Origin: Kribbella sp. CA-293567
GTDB taxonomy: Bacteria; Actinomycetota; Actinomycetes; Propionibacteriales; Kribbellaceae
Assembly (NCBI RefSeq): GCF_027627575.1
Contig: NZ_CP114065.1
Coordinates: 5,642,001 to 5,706,000 of the forward strand
Direction: 5' to 3'
Length of the DNA stretch: 64,000 bases
In this document: piece after piece, positions 53,042-61,494 of the stretch
Layout of the letters: the number at the start of each line of letters is the position of its first letter
Position numbering within the stretch: position 1 is the stretch's first letter
Translations under genes and position numbers: made by a program
Notes under the pieces: model-generated
What the model saw: only the letters and a program-made list of their open reading frames with translations
The model's database searches: none
Told to the model about the DNA's origin: nothing

Positions 53042-54607
53042 ATGACCCAGACCGACACCGACACCGGCGCCGAGGGCAAGAAGGCCTCGAAGGAAGAACG
53101 CAAGGGCCAGGCGGTGGCCCGGCTCAAGAAGCACGAAGGCGGCTTCCTCTCCAGCCTCGCCGACCTCGATCTGCGCTACGACAAGACACTCCGCCGAGCC
53201 TTCACGCACCTGGCCGTCCAGAGCATCCAGAGCGCCAAAGCCGGCGCGGACCTCAAGCAACTCGAGGTGGCGGCCGGCGGCAAGGCCGCGGCACTGCTGC
53301 GGCAGGGAGATCCGGAACTGAGCTTCCGGTCGATGCGGCAAGCGATCGACGCCCAGCTGGTCGAGGGCCGGATCGAGGTACGGCAGGTCGACGAACTTGT
53401 CGCCATGATCAGGGACTGCCGGACGCTCGAAGTGATGCGCTACACGGAGACCGGCAAGAAGGCGCTCTACGAGGCGGAGATGCAGGCGGGCCGGATCCTC
53501 CAGCAGTTCGAGACCGAGAGCCAGGCGCTGGCCGTGGTCGCGGACCTGATCATCACCTACTCCGACGGCAAGGATCCCGACGCGCTTCCCGACCAGCGGG
53601 TCGCCACGAAGTACCTGGTGGCCAAGGAGCAGACCACCTACCGGCAGCAACGCCGCCAGGTCGAGCTGGAGCAGATCGGCGACCTGTGCTCCAAGGCCTT
53701 CCACTTCGAGATCTACAAGGCGCTGGCGAAGTTGTCCCCGGACAAGGAACACCAGAAGCTCGAGAGCGACCTCGAGACGATGAACAGGATCTACAGCAAC
53801 GCCGAAGCGGTGGCTTCGGCCGCCGGTGAGGGCGCCGGCTACGCCAGCGGAACCGCCGGTGTCGCGGCCGACATCTCCCTGGGGATCGCCCGCACCGGTG
53901 TCGACTTCCTGACCAACGCCGCGATCACGGCCTCCTATCACCGGCAGGCCAAGGCGCGCGTCAAGGAGATGCAGCAGGACAAGGAGAAGGTCTACGCCGA
54001 GGTGTGCGGTCAGCTCGACGGCAACCGGACCGCGGTGGCCGCGATGCTGGCGACGAAGTACGTCCAGCAGGTCAAGGAGATCCTGAACTACTCCGAGGTG
54101 CCGATCCGCGCGAGCATCCTGGCCACCGGTATCGGGCTCGACCAGGTCGGCGCGGGAGCGGCGACGAAGGTCCTCAGCAAGGCCTGGGACCTGCTGAAAC
54201 GCAGTGTCGTCGAGGTGGCCGACACGTTCCAGCAGGAGCGGCTGGCGCGGGCCGAGGAGGAACTCGGCACGGTCAGTGGCGATCAGCGGATCAGCACCAT
54301 GGACGGTATCTGGCAGGAATGGGCGGGCGGCGTACAGGACCGGATCTTCGAGCAGTTCAAGGACAACAGCGCCGGAGTCCTCCTCAACGTGCCGGACTCG
54401 GCCCTGAACGCGCTGTACGACACGACGATCCATCTGATCGCCACGGAGCTGATGGGCAGGCTGTCGATCAGGCCGGCCCAGACTTTCGACGCCGGCCTGT
54501 TCTTCAAGCACACCAACCAGATGACCGGCGTTCGCCGCCGGGCCGAGACCGCCGAAGCGGCCGCGAAGGAGGCCGGCGGCAACCAAGGGGCTCGAGCCGG
54601 TGAGTGA
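53042..54607 (+). CDS. Long helical protein, function unknown, partner of Trp-repeat protein
   Basis: 521 residues, nearly all predicted helix, Lys/Glu-rich at the N-terminus (KKASKEERKGQAVARLKKHE). A Gly/Ala-rich, moderately hydrophobic section at about residues 255-300 (ASAAGEGAGYASGTAGVAAD, then SLGIARTGVDFLTNAAITAS) sits in the middle and could be a membrane-inserting hairpin or packing core. Otherwise soluble; no signal peptide. GAAGGAG is 9 nt upstream of ATG. I recognise no family. The helical rod plus central hydrophobic hairpin recalls some alpha-pore-forming proteins, but only in outline. Confidence 0.7.
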   Translation: MTQTDTDTGAEGKKASKEERKGQAVARLKKHEGGFLSSLADLDLRYDKTLRRAFTHLAVQSIQSAKAGADLKQLEVAAGGKAAALLRQGDPELSFRSMRQAIDAQLVEGRIEVRQVDELVAMIRDCRTLEVMRYTETGKKALYEAEMQAGRILQQFETESQALAVVADLIITYSDGKDPDALPDQRVATKYLVAKEQTTYRQQRRQVELEQIGDLCSKAFHFEIYKALAKLSPDKEHQKLESDLETMNRIYSNAEAVASAAGEGAGYASGTAGVAADISLGIARTGVDFLTNAAITASYHRQAKARVKEMQQDKEKVYAEVCGQLDGNRTAVAAMLATKYVQQVKEILNYSEVPIRASILATGIGLDQVGAGAATKVLSKAWDLLKRSVVEVADTFQQERLARAEEELGTVSGDQRISTMDGIWQEWAGGVQDRIFEQFKDNSAGVLLNVPDSALNALYDTTIHLIATELMGRLSIRPAQTFDAGLFFKHTNQMTGVRRRAETAEAAAKEAGGNQGARAGE

Positions 54608-54614
54608 GCCGCGG

Positions 54615-54655
54615 CGTCAACCGATGGACGACCCGGTCGGTACTTTCGGTTGACG
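54615..54655. promoter_or_regulatory. 10-bp inverted repeat before the fourth TAP gene
   Basis: CGTCAACCGA (54615-54624) and its perfect complement TCGGTTGACG (54646-54655) are separated by 21 bp, about 31 bp centre to centre or three helical turns. The lack of a T-run argues against a terminator; an operator for the peptidase gene, 81 bp downstream, is more likely. Confidence 0.5.
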
Positions 54656-54736
54656 TGGGATGAGCGGGCGGTCGATGTACCGGGCGGGTGATTCGCGAAG
54701 GGTGGGTGAGGTCAACAGCACCGTCCGGAGGGAAGT

Positions 54737-56239
54737 ATGAAGCGTCTAACAGTTCCTTTGACCGTCGTCGCCGTGTCGATAGGTACCGCTCTGGTGCCTG
54801 GGGTGTCGCAGGCCGGTTCAGCGGCCGCGCCTGCGCCGGCATCGAGCGGGATCAAGTGGGAGAAGTGTCCGGCCGGCATCTCCACGGTGCCGATGCCGGC
54901 CGAGATGCAGTGCGGCACGCTGAAGGTGCCGCTGGACTACCGGGCCCCCGAGGGCCGGACGATCGAGATCGCGGTGTCGCGGCTGGCGAGCAAGAAGCCG
55001 GAGCAGCGGCGGGGAGTGCTGCTGACGAACCCCGGTGGCCCGGCTCCCGGCCAGAGCTACCCGGCCATGCTCGTCACGCTGGGGCTGCCGCAGAGTGTCC
55101 GCGACAGTTACGACGTGATCGGGATGGATCCCCGGGGCATGGGCCGCAGTACGCCGGTGACGTGTGACCTCACGACGGCGCAACAAGCTTCGGGCAACAT
55201 TCCGCCGTACGCGCTCAACGCCGCCGACGTGACCAAGCGAGCCGGCGAGGCGCGGCAGATCGCCCAGCAGTGCGCGACCTCGAAGACCGCCTGGATGCTT
55301 CCGCACGTGAGCCCGGCGAACACCGCCCGGGACATGGACCGGATCCGGATCGCGCTGGGAGAGGAGAAGATCTCGTTCGCGGGCGCCTCCTGGGGCACCC
55401 ACCTCGGCGCTGTCTACACCACCTTGTTCCCGCAGCGCAGCGACCGGATCGTGCTCGACAGCAACCTCGGCGCGGGCGGCTGGGACTACGCCAGCGACCG
55501 GCTCTGGTCGCGGGGTGTGGAGGACCGGTTCCCCGACTTCGCGAAGTACGTCGCGGCCAACCACCGGGAGTACGGCCTGGGCCGCACTGCGTCCCAGGTG
55601 CGGGCGAAGTACTTCGAACTCGCCGGCCGGCTGGACCGCAAGCCGGTTCAGACACCCGAGGGACCGTTCGACGGCGCTGCCTTCCGGCTGATCAACTTCG
55701 GCTTTCTCTACGGTTCGGCCCAGCTGCCGATCCTGGCCGACCTCTGGCGCTCGCTGGACGCGAACCAGTCGCCGAAGCCGCTGCCTGGTTCGGTGGACAA
55801 CATCGAGAACCTGATCTCGGCCCGCTATTACATGATCTGCAACGACGCGGCCTGGCCGAAGTCGGTCAAGAGCTACCAGCGCAACGTCGCGGTGGACCGG
55901 ATCCGGTACCCGCTGTTCGGCGCGGCGGGCGCCAACATCACGCCCTGCGCGTTCTGGCCGGAGCCGACCGAGCCCGCGGTCCGCATCACCGACCGTGGTC
56001 CGGCGAACGTGCTGATGGTGCAGAACCTGCGCGACCCGGCCACCCCGCTGGCCGGCGCCCTGAACATGCGGAAGGCACTCGGTGCGCGGGCCACGATGGT
56101 CACCGCCGACCAGGGCGGTCACGGCGTCTACCCGATGAGCAAGAACCAGTGCGCGAAGCACGCGGTGACGACGTTCCTGCTGACCGGTGAACGGCCGGCG
56201 CACGACTACCACTGCTCGGCGGACGCCGAACCGCGGTGA
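54737..56239 (+). CDS. Secreted TAP-type alpha/beta hydrolase
   Basis: 500 residues with signal peptide MKRLTVPLTVVAVSIGTALV. It is the closest paralogue of the 11833 gene, with long stretches identical (SRLASKKPEQRRG, NIPPYALNAADV, LPHVS). Core: WEKCP, QCGTLKVPLDY, LLTNPGGP, GMDPRGMGRSTPVTC, Ser218 in GASWGTHLG, LMVQNLRDPATPL and GGHGVYPM. It lacks the 15-bp operator of the two-component system genes and has another inverted repeat upstream, so control differs. Confidence 0.88.
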   Translation: MKRLTVPLTVVAVSIGTALVPGVSQAGSAAAPAPASSGIKWEKCPAGISTVPMPAEMQCGTLKVPLDYRAPEGRTIEIAVSRLASKKPEQRRGVLLTNPGGPAPGQSYPAMLVTLGLPQSVRDSYDVIGMDPRGMGRSTPVTCDLTTAQQASGNIPPYALNAADVTKRAGEARQIAQQCATSKTAWMLPHVSPANTARDMDRIRIALGEEKISFAGASWGTHLGAVYTTLFPQRSDRIVLDSNLGAGGWDYASDRLWSRGVEDRFPDFAKYVAANHREYGLGRTASQVRAKYFELAGRLDRKPVQTPEGPFDGAAFRLINFGFLYGSAQLPILADLWRSLDANQSPKPLPGSVDNIENLISARYYMICNDAAWPKSVKSYQRNVAVDRIRYPLFGAAGANITPCAFWPEPTEPAVRITDRGPANVLMVQNLRDPATPLAGALNMRKALGARATMVTADQGGHGVYPMSKNQCAKHAVTTFLLTGERPAHDYHCSADAEPR

Positions 56240-56269
56240 CGGAACGCAACGCACCGGCACGCGGTCGCA

Positions 56270-56291
56270 GTAGCTTGCTGTAGGCAACTAC
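56270..56291. terminator. Weak hairpin after fourth TAP gene
   Basis: GTAG, TTGC and their complements GCAA, CTAC form an imperfect stem with a bulge, 30 bp after the stop. No clear T-run follows. Confidence 0.25.
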
Positions 56292-56366
56292 GCGGTACGG
56301 TGGCCGGCCACCGATCGTCAGTCCAGCTGCCGTTGAGCACCACCCCACCGACCTTCGAGGAAGACG

Positions 56367-57044
56367 ATGACCTATCAGGACGAGCCGACCCTGGCCGAGG
56401 ATCTGCTGCTGTTGCTCTTCCAGCCGCGCTCCGGCACGATCGCGGGTGAGAACACGTTGTTCTACACCCTCGGCGGAGCGGTGCTCGCGGATCTCGCCCT
56501 GCAGGAGAGCGTGACGTTTTCCCCGTCGGGCGGCAAGCTGGAGACGGTCAAGGACCACGTCCCCATCGACCCCACCCTGAGGTCGGCGTGGGACTACATC
56601 GCCGAGAAGCCTCGCCGGGTCCAGACCGTCCTGGCGGCGGTCGGCCCGGCGTTGCGGGAACCACTCCTGCAGCGGCTGGTCGACCGGGGTGACATCGAGC
56701 AGCGTGAGCGCAAGACGCTGTTCGTGTTCACCACGAAAGCACTGTCGGAGGGCTCGAACGGGCGGCGGGCCGAGCTGCTGGCCGCAGTACGGGAAGCACT
56801 GGTGGACGGCGTGGATCCCACCGCCCGGGTGGCCGCGCTGGCAGCGCTGATCTCGGGCAGTGGCACGCTTCCCCAGTTCCACAGCGAGATTCCCTGGAAC
56901 TCCGCGGTGATCGCCCGCGCCAAGGAGCTCGAGCAGGGCAACTGGGGTGCCGGAGCGGCCGCCGAGGCAGTGACGCGCACCATGACGGCCATGATCGTCA
57001 ACAACGCCGTCGCGGCCGTGACTGTGATTCCGCGGACGAGCTGA
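56367..57044 (+). CDS. GPP34 (GOLPH3/Vps74-like) family protein
   Basis: 225 residues. TLAEDLLLLLFQPRSGTIAG, then LGGAVLADLALQESVTF, and EKPRRVQTVLAAVGPALREP follow GPP34 domains. In eukaryotes these bind phosphoinositides at the Golgi; actinobacterial copies are common and their role is unknown. The late part (QFHSEIPWNSAVIARAKELE) and C-terminal helix complete the fold. It stands alone upstream of the MerR-type gene, 240 bp away. Confidence 0.88.
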   Translation: MTYQDEPTLAEDLLLLLFQPRSGTIAGENTLFYTLGGAVLADLALQESVTFSPSGGKLETVKDHVPIDPTLRSAWDYIAEKPRRVQTVLAAVGPALREPLLQRLVDRGDIEQRERKTLFVFTTKALSEGSNGRRAELLAAVREALVDGVDPTARVAALAALISGSGTLPQFHSEIPWNSAVIARAKELEQGNWGAGAAAEAVTRTMTAMIVNNAVAAVTVIPRTS

Positions 57045-57284
57045 GCTCCGCTTCACCGCTTGCGGTGGTTGGCTTGCGGCGCGATGGGGAACCGGCTGCC
57101 CACGTGGCCACGAATCCGCGCGGACAGCCGGGCTGCCAGGTCACGCGCGTTGAACAACCCAGCGCGCGTGACCGCCCGGCCTCGGGCCCGGTCACCGGAT
57201 CGTCGCGCCGCGGCAGAGGCTTCGGCCGGACGGCGAAGTTGTTCACTTGCCGCTGATCGGCGCAAGCCGTGCCATGGTTGGCCC

Positions 57285-58157
57285 ATGGCGTCCGACGGTG
57301 CACTGATCGACGATGCCCCGGCGGCCGCGGTTCTGCCGGTGGGGCGGGTCTCGGCGCTGCTCGGGATTCCGGCCATGACCCTGCGCAGCTGGGAAGCCAG
57401 GTACGGGCTGTCCCCGTCGAGCCGGACGGCCGGTCAGCATCGGCGGTACACGGTGGCCGACGTCGACCGGTTCCGCCGGATGCAGCGGTTGATCGCGGCC
57501 GGCATCTCCGCCGCGGACGCGGCCCGGCTGAGCACCCGGCCGGAGTCCGTGGAGGACCTGGCCGACGGGCAGAGCCTGGCCGGGCAGCGACTTCTCGACG
57601 TCGCCGAGTCGCTGGCGCTGGGCGAGCTGGCCGATCTGCTGGACGACTGCCTGACGGCGTACGGCGCGGCCCGCGCGTGGACCGAAGTGATCGCGCCCGC
57701 GTTCAGGATGCTGGGCTCGCGCTACGAGCAGCAGCAGGACTGCACCGATCTCGAACTGATCCTGGCCCGTGCCGTGGAGGGCGCGGTCGAGCGCTATCTG
57801 CAGAGTCGGCGGCTGCGCGCGGACGGGCCGGCGCCGACCTTTCTGGTGCACTGCCCGCAGGACCGGCACACGATGCCGATGACGATCCTCAGAGCGGTGC
57901 TGCTGGAGCGAGGTCAACCGGTGGTGCTGCTCGATCCGGACATGACCGAGCCGGCCGTTCTGCAGGCGATCGCCCGCGGTACGCCGTACGCCGTCGTGCT
58001 GTGGGCCAGCGTTCGCCGGCCGGGGCAGCTCCGGCTCCGCAACCTGGTGGCGGCCACGGGTGTCGCGACCCTGCCGGCCGGTCCCGGCTGGCCACCGTCG
58101 GCCGCCCCGCTGACCGATCTCCAGAGCGCGGCGATCGCACTCGCCCTCCCCGCCTGA
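57285..58157 (+). CDS. MerR-type regulator with B12-binding-like domain (LitR/CarH-like)
   Basis: 290 residues. MerR helix-turn-helix: VGRVSALLGIPAMTLRSWEA, RYGLSPSSRTAGQHRRYT. A helical bundle follows (residues 100-170) with WTEVIAPAFRMLGSRYEQQQ, then a Rossmann-like B12-binding fold (FLVHCPQDRHTMPM to the end). In CarH/LitR adenosylcobalamin makes the repressor light-sensitive. The His of the lower-ligand motif is kept (DRH), but the EH of the helical bundle, giving the upper-ligand His, reads DLELIL, so light sensing may be altered. TGCAT-led repeats follow directly. Confidence 0.8.
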   Translation: MASDGALIDDAPAAAVLPVGRVSALLGIPAMTLRSWEARYGLSPSSRTAGQHRRYTVADVDRFRRMQRLIAAGISAADAARLSTRPESVEDLADGQSLAGQRLLDVAESLALGELADLLDDCLTAYGAARAWTEVIAPAFRMLGSRYEQQQDCTDLELILARAVEGAVERYLQSRRLRADGPAPTFLVHCPQDRHTMPMTILRAVLLERGQPVVLLDPDMTEPAVLQAIARGTPYAVVLWASVRRPGQLRLRNLVAATGVATLPAGPGWPPSAAPLTDLQSAAIALALPA

Positions 58158-58166
58158 CCGAGCCTC

Positions 58167-58233
58167 AAACTTATGCAAGCCCGCCTGATTCTTTACAGAT
58201 ACGGCGTGAAGTGCATGAATTGTGCATAAGTTT
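58167..58233. promoter_or_regulatory. LitR/CarH-like operator and promoter of cytochrome b operon
   Basis: AAACTTATGCA (58167-58177) is the complement of TGCATAAGTTT at 58223-58233, itself preceded by TGCATGAATTG (58212-58222): two direct 11-bp units, as in CarH operators. A possible promoter TTATGC-N17-TACAGA (58171-58199) overlaps the first unit, with the tandem units just downstream of the predicted start, a good layout for repression. Confidence 0.6.
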
Positions 58234-58291
58234 CATCGGCTGACGACCCGGTCAGCAGGACCGGTCGGTGTCTCGATGATCGAGGTGGCGG

Positions 58292-59902
58292 ATGGCTCAA
58301 CAGGAACTGCCCAGCGCGGCCCGCTGGGTCGACGACCGGCTCGGGATCGCCAAGATCGGCAAGAAGAACCTGCGCAAGGTCTTCCCCGACCACTGGTCCT
58401 TCATGCTCGGCGAGATCGCGCTCTACAGCTTCGTCATCCTGATCCTCACCGGGGTGTTCCTGACCCTGTGGTTCCGGCCGTCGATGGCCGAGGTGGAGTA
58501 CCAGGGCTCCTACAGCCTGCTCAAGGGCCTGCACATGTCCGAGGCCTACGAGTCGACGTTGCGGATCTCCTTCGACATCCGGGGCGGTCTGCTGATGCGG
58601 CAGATCCACCACTGGGCGGCGGTCCTGTTCGTCGCGGCGATGAGCGTGCACCTGCTGCGGATCTTCTTCACCGGCGCGTTCCGCAAACCGCGCGAGCTGA
58701 ACTGGCTGATCGGCATCGTGATGCTGTTCCTCGGCATCGTGGAGGGTTTCATCGGCTACGGCCTGCCCGACGACCTGCTGTCCGGCACCGGACTGCGGAT
58801 CACCGAAGGACTGGTGCTGGCGTCACCGGTGGTCGGCACCTACCTGTCGTTCTTCATCTTCGGCGGCGAGTTCCCCGGAGACGAGTTCGTCTCCCGGTTC
58901 TACACCGTCCACGTACTGCTGATCCCGGGCATCCTGCTCGCGTTGATCGCCGCCCACCTGTTCCTGGTCGTCTACCACAAGCACACCCAGTTCCCCGGGC
59001 CCGGCCGGACCGAGAAGAACGTCGTCGGCTATCCGTTGCTGCCCGTCTACGCGGCCAAGGCCGGTGGCTTCTTCTTCGTCGTGTTCGGTGTGCTCGCGAT
59101 GATGGGCGCACTCCTGCAGATCAACCCGGTCTGGCTGTACGGCCCCTACAACCCGGCCGAGGTGACGGCCGGCTCCCAGCCCGACTGGTACATGGCCTGG
59201 CTCGACGGAGCGGTCCGGTTGATGCCAGGGGTCGAGTCGGAGTTCTGGGGCGTCACGCTGAGCTGGAACGTCGTCGTACCGGCCTTGCTGATGCCACCGC
59301 TGTTCATCGGGTTCGTCGCGCTCTACCCGTTCCTCGAACAGTTCGTCACCGGCGACAAGCGCGAGCACCACCTGCTGGACCGGCCCCGCAACCAGCCGAC
59401 CCGGACCGGGATCGGCGTCGCGATCATCGTCTTCTACGGGATCCTGTGGCTGAACAGCGGCAACGACCTGATCGCGACGCACTTCGATCTCTCGATCAAC
59501 GCGATCACCTGGGTCTGCCGGGTACTGATCTTCCTCGGGCCGCTGATCGCCTTCTGGATCACCCGGCGGATCGCGATCTCCCTGCAGCGCGCGGACCTCG
59601 AGCGCGTCCTGCACGGCCGCGAGTCGGGCATCATCGTCCGCTCCCCCGACGGCCGGTACTACGAGAAGCACGAGCCGATCTCCACCTACCAGGCGTACAC
59701 GCTGACCGCGCACGACCGGCAGCAAGCCGTCGACACCAGGGTCGACACCGACGCCCGCGGCATCCCGGCACCTCACCGGCTCCGGGAAGCCGTCCGCACC
59801 AGGCTGTCGCGGTTCTACTTCGCGGACACCGTGCAGAAACCGTCCGCTCCCGAGCTCGAGAGCAGCGAGCACAAGGACGACGATCGGAGCCTGAGTTCGT
59901 GA
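58292..59902 (+). CDS. Cytochrome b (QcrB-like), stand-alone
   Basis: 536 residues. Cytochrome b N-terminal half with heme His pairs in RQIHHWAAVLFVAAMSVHLL and FYTVHVLLIPGILLALIAAH; a quinone-site region PDWYMAW replaces the usual PEWY; eight or nine helices to about residue 440, then a soluble tail of about 95 residues. Actinobacterial bc1 complexes normally have qcrC-qcrA-qcrB together; no Rieske or cytochrome c gene is here. GAGG lies 7 nt before the ATG. The photolyase overlaps its stop, so they are coupled. Confidence 0.88.
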   Translation: MAQQELPSAARWVDDRLGIAKIGKKNLRKVFPDHWSFMLGEIALYSFVILILTGVFLTLWFRPSMAEVEYQGSYSLLKGLHMSEAYESTLRISFDIRGGLLMRQIHHWAAVLFVAAMSVHLLRIFFTGAFRKPRELNWLIGIVMLFLGIVEGFIGYGLPDDLLSGTGLRITEGLVLASPVVGTYLSFFIFGGEFPGDEFVSRFYTVHVLLIPGILLALIAAHLFLVVYHKHTQFPGPGRTEKNVVGYPLLPVYAAKAGGFFFVVFGVLAMMGALLQINPVWLYGPYNPAEVTAGSQPDWYMAWLDGAVRLMPGVESEFWGVTLSWNVVVPALLMPPLFIGFVALYPFLEQFVTGDKREHHLLDRPRNQPTRTGIGVAIIVFYGILWLNSGNDLIATHFDLSINAITWVCRVLIFLGPLIAFWITRRIAISLQRADLERVLHGRESGIIVRSPDGRYYEKHEPISTYQAYTLTAHDRQQAVDTRVDTDARGIPAPHRLREAVRTRLSRFYFADTVQKPSAPELESSEHKDDDRSLSS

Positions 59903-61371
59903 CCCGCCGCTGGATCTTCGGGGATCAGCTCGGCCCGCACTTTCTCGACGCGGCGGACCAGCCGGTGCTGATGATCGAGTCCAGCCGGGTCTTCGCGCGG
60001 CGCCGGTTCCACCGCCAGAAGGCGCACCTGGTGCTGTCGGCGATGCGGCACCGCGCCGCGGAGCTCGGCGACCAGATCGACTACCGCAAGGCAGCGACGT
60101 ACCGCGATGCGCTGCCTTCCGAACCATTGTCGGTCTGTCAGCCGACGACGTACGCGGCCGACCGGCTGGTGCGTGGTCTGCCCGACGTGCAAGTGCTGCC
60201 TGCTCGGGGATTCACCAGCAGCCGGGACGAGTTCGAGGAGTGGGCCGGGCGGCGAGGCTCGAAGCGCCTGCTGATGGAGGACTTCTACCGCGAAGCGCGC
60301 AGCCGCCTCGAGCTGCTGATGGACGGCCGCAATCCCGCCGGTGGCCGGTGGAACTTCGACGCCGACAACCGCCTGCCGCCGCCCAAGCAGCCCACGCTCG
60401 GCGCGAGCGAGCCCTGGTGGCCGACCGAGGACGAGATCGACGACGAGGTCCGGGCCGACCTGGACCGGTGGGAGCGCGACGGTACGGCGTCGTTCGCCGG
60501 CGTGGACGGTCCTCGCCGGTTCGCCGTCACTCGTGGCGAGGCGGTGCGGGCGCTGGACGATTTCGTGGAGCACCGGCTGCCCAGCTTCGGGCCGCACGAG
60601 GACGCGATGCTGAGCGGCGACGACTGGATGTCCCACTCGCTGTTGTCCGCCCCGCTGAACCTGGGCCTGCTCGACCCGCTGGAGGTGGCCGAGCGTGCCG
60701 AGCAGGCGTACCGCGCGGGCGACGTACCGCTGCAGTCGGCCGAAGGGTTCATCCGGCAGATCATCGGGTGGCGCGACTACATCTGGCACCTGTACTGGCA
60801 CTTCGGAGCCGACTACCGGCATCGCAACGCCCTGCACGCGGAGGAGCCGGTGCCGCAGTGGTTCACCGACCTCGATCGCGACGGCGAAGTCCAGGCCCGC
60901 TGTCTGTCGGAGGTGCTGAGAGGCGTCCGCGAGCACGGCTGGGTCCATCACATCCCCCGGCTGATGGTGCTCGGAAACTACGCGCTGCAACGCGGTTGGC
61001 GCCCCGATCAGCTCACCGACTGGTTCCATCGGTCCTTCGTCGACGGTTACGACTGGGTGATGGTCGCCAACGTCGTCGGCATGTCCCAGCACGCCGACGG
61101 CGGCCTGCTGGCCACCAAGCCGTACGCCGCCGGTGGCGCCTACATCGACAAGATGAGCGACTTCTGCGGCGACTGCCGCTTCGATCCCAAGAAGCGGGTC
61201 GGCGACGACGCGTGCCCGTTCACCGCCGGCTACTGGTGGTTCCTCGACCGCAATGCCGAACGTCTGCAGGGAAACCAGCGGATCGCCCGGGCGCTCGCCT
61301 CCCGGAACCGCCTCGCCGATCTCGACGACCTGGTCCGCCAGGAACGCGCCCGGTCGTCCGCCGCACCCTGA
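59899..61371 (+). CDS. Cryptochrome/photolyase family protein with iron-sulfur cluster (PhrB-like)
   Basis: 490 residues from GTG 59899. The N-terminal RWIFGDQLGPHFLD is the DPRP/FeS-BCP start. The cluster cysteines are Cys335, Cys423, Cys426 and Cys439 (FCGDC, ACPF); the spacing 88-3-13 equals that remembered for Agrobacterium PhrB (350, 438, 441, 454), a (6-4) photolyase. FAD site region: LYWHFGADYRHRN to WVMVANVVGMSQHADGG. It repairs UV lesions with blue light, or senses light. Coupled to the cytochrome b gene by a 4-bp overlap. Confidence 0.9.
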   Translation: MTRRWIFGDQLGPHFLDAADQPVLMIESSRVFARRRFHRQKAHLVLSAMRHRAAELGDQIDYRKAATYRDALPSEPLSVCQPTTYAADRLVRGLPDVQVLPARGFTSSRDEFEEWAGRRGSKRLLMEDFYREARSRLELLMDGRNPAGGRWNFDADNRLPPPKQPTLGASEPWWPTEDEIDDEVRADLDRWERDGTASFAGVDGPRRFAVTRGEAVRALDDFVEHRLPSFGPHEDAMLSGDDWMSHSLLSAPLNLGLLDPLEVAERAEQAYRAGDVPLQSAEGFIRQIIGWRDYIWHLYWHFGADYRHRNALHAEEPVPQWFTDLDRDGEVQARCLSEVLRGVREHGWVHHIPRLMVLGNYALQRGWRPDQLTDWFHRSFVDGYDWVMVANVVGMSQHADGGLLATKPYAAGGAYIDKMSDFCGDCRFDPKKRVGDDACPFTAGYWWFLDRNAERLQGNQRIARALASRNRLADLDDLVRQERARSSAAP

Positions 61372-61494
61372 CCTACCGCATCGAAAGTCCGGGGAAAATA
61401 CTTCGGGCGAAGGTGCATCCGGCAGCGGCCACGGGACGGAACTACCTGTGTAAGTGGCCTCAGCGGCCGCATCGCAGCAATGGAAGGAAGTCCC

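Noticed and set aside
51707-54586. 959-codon minus-strand frame over the Trp-repeat and helical genes
   Set aside because: It is opposite two plus-strand genes with ribosome sites and spacing of an operon; its Gly/Val/Gln-rich sequence has no domain and its repeats mirror the plus-strand repeats. Some doubt remains because the plus-strand proteins are also of unknown family.
57053-57376. Minus-strand frame ending near 57053 between the GPP34 and MerR genes
   Set aside because: It has some protein-like character but no good start outside the MerR gene and no family match.
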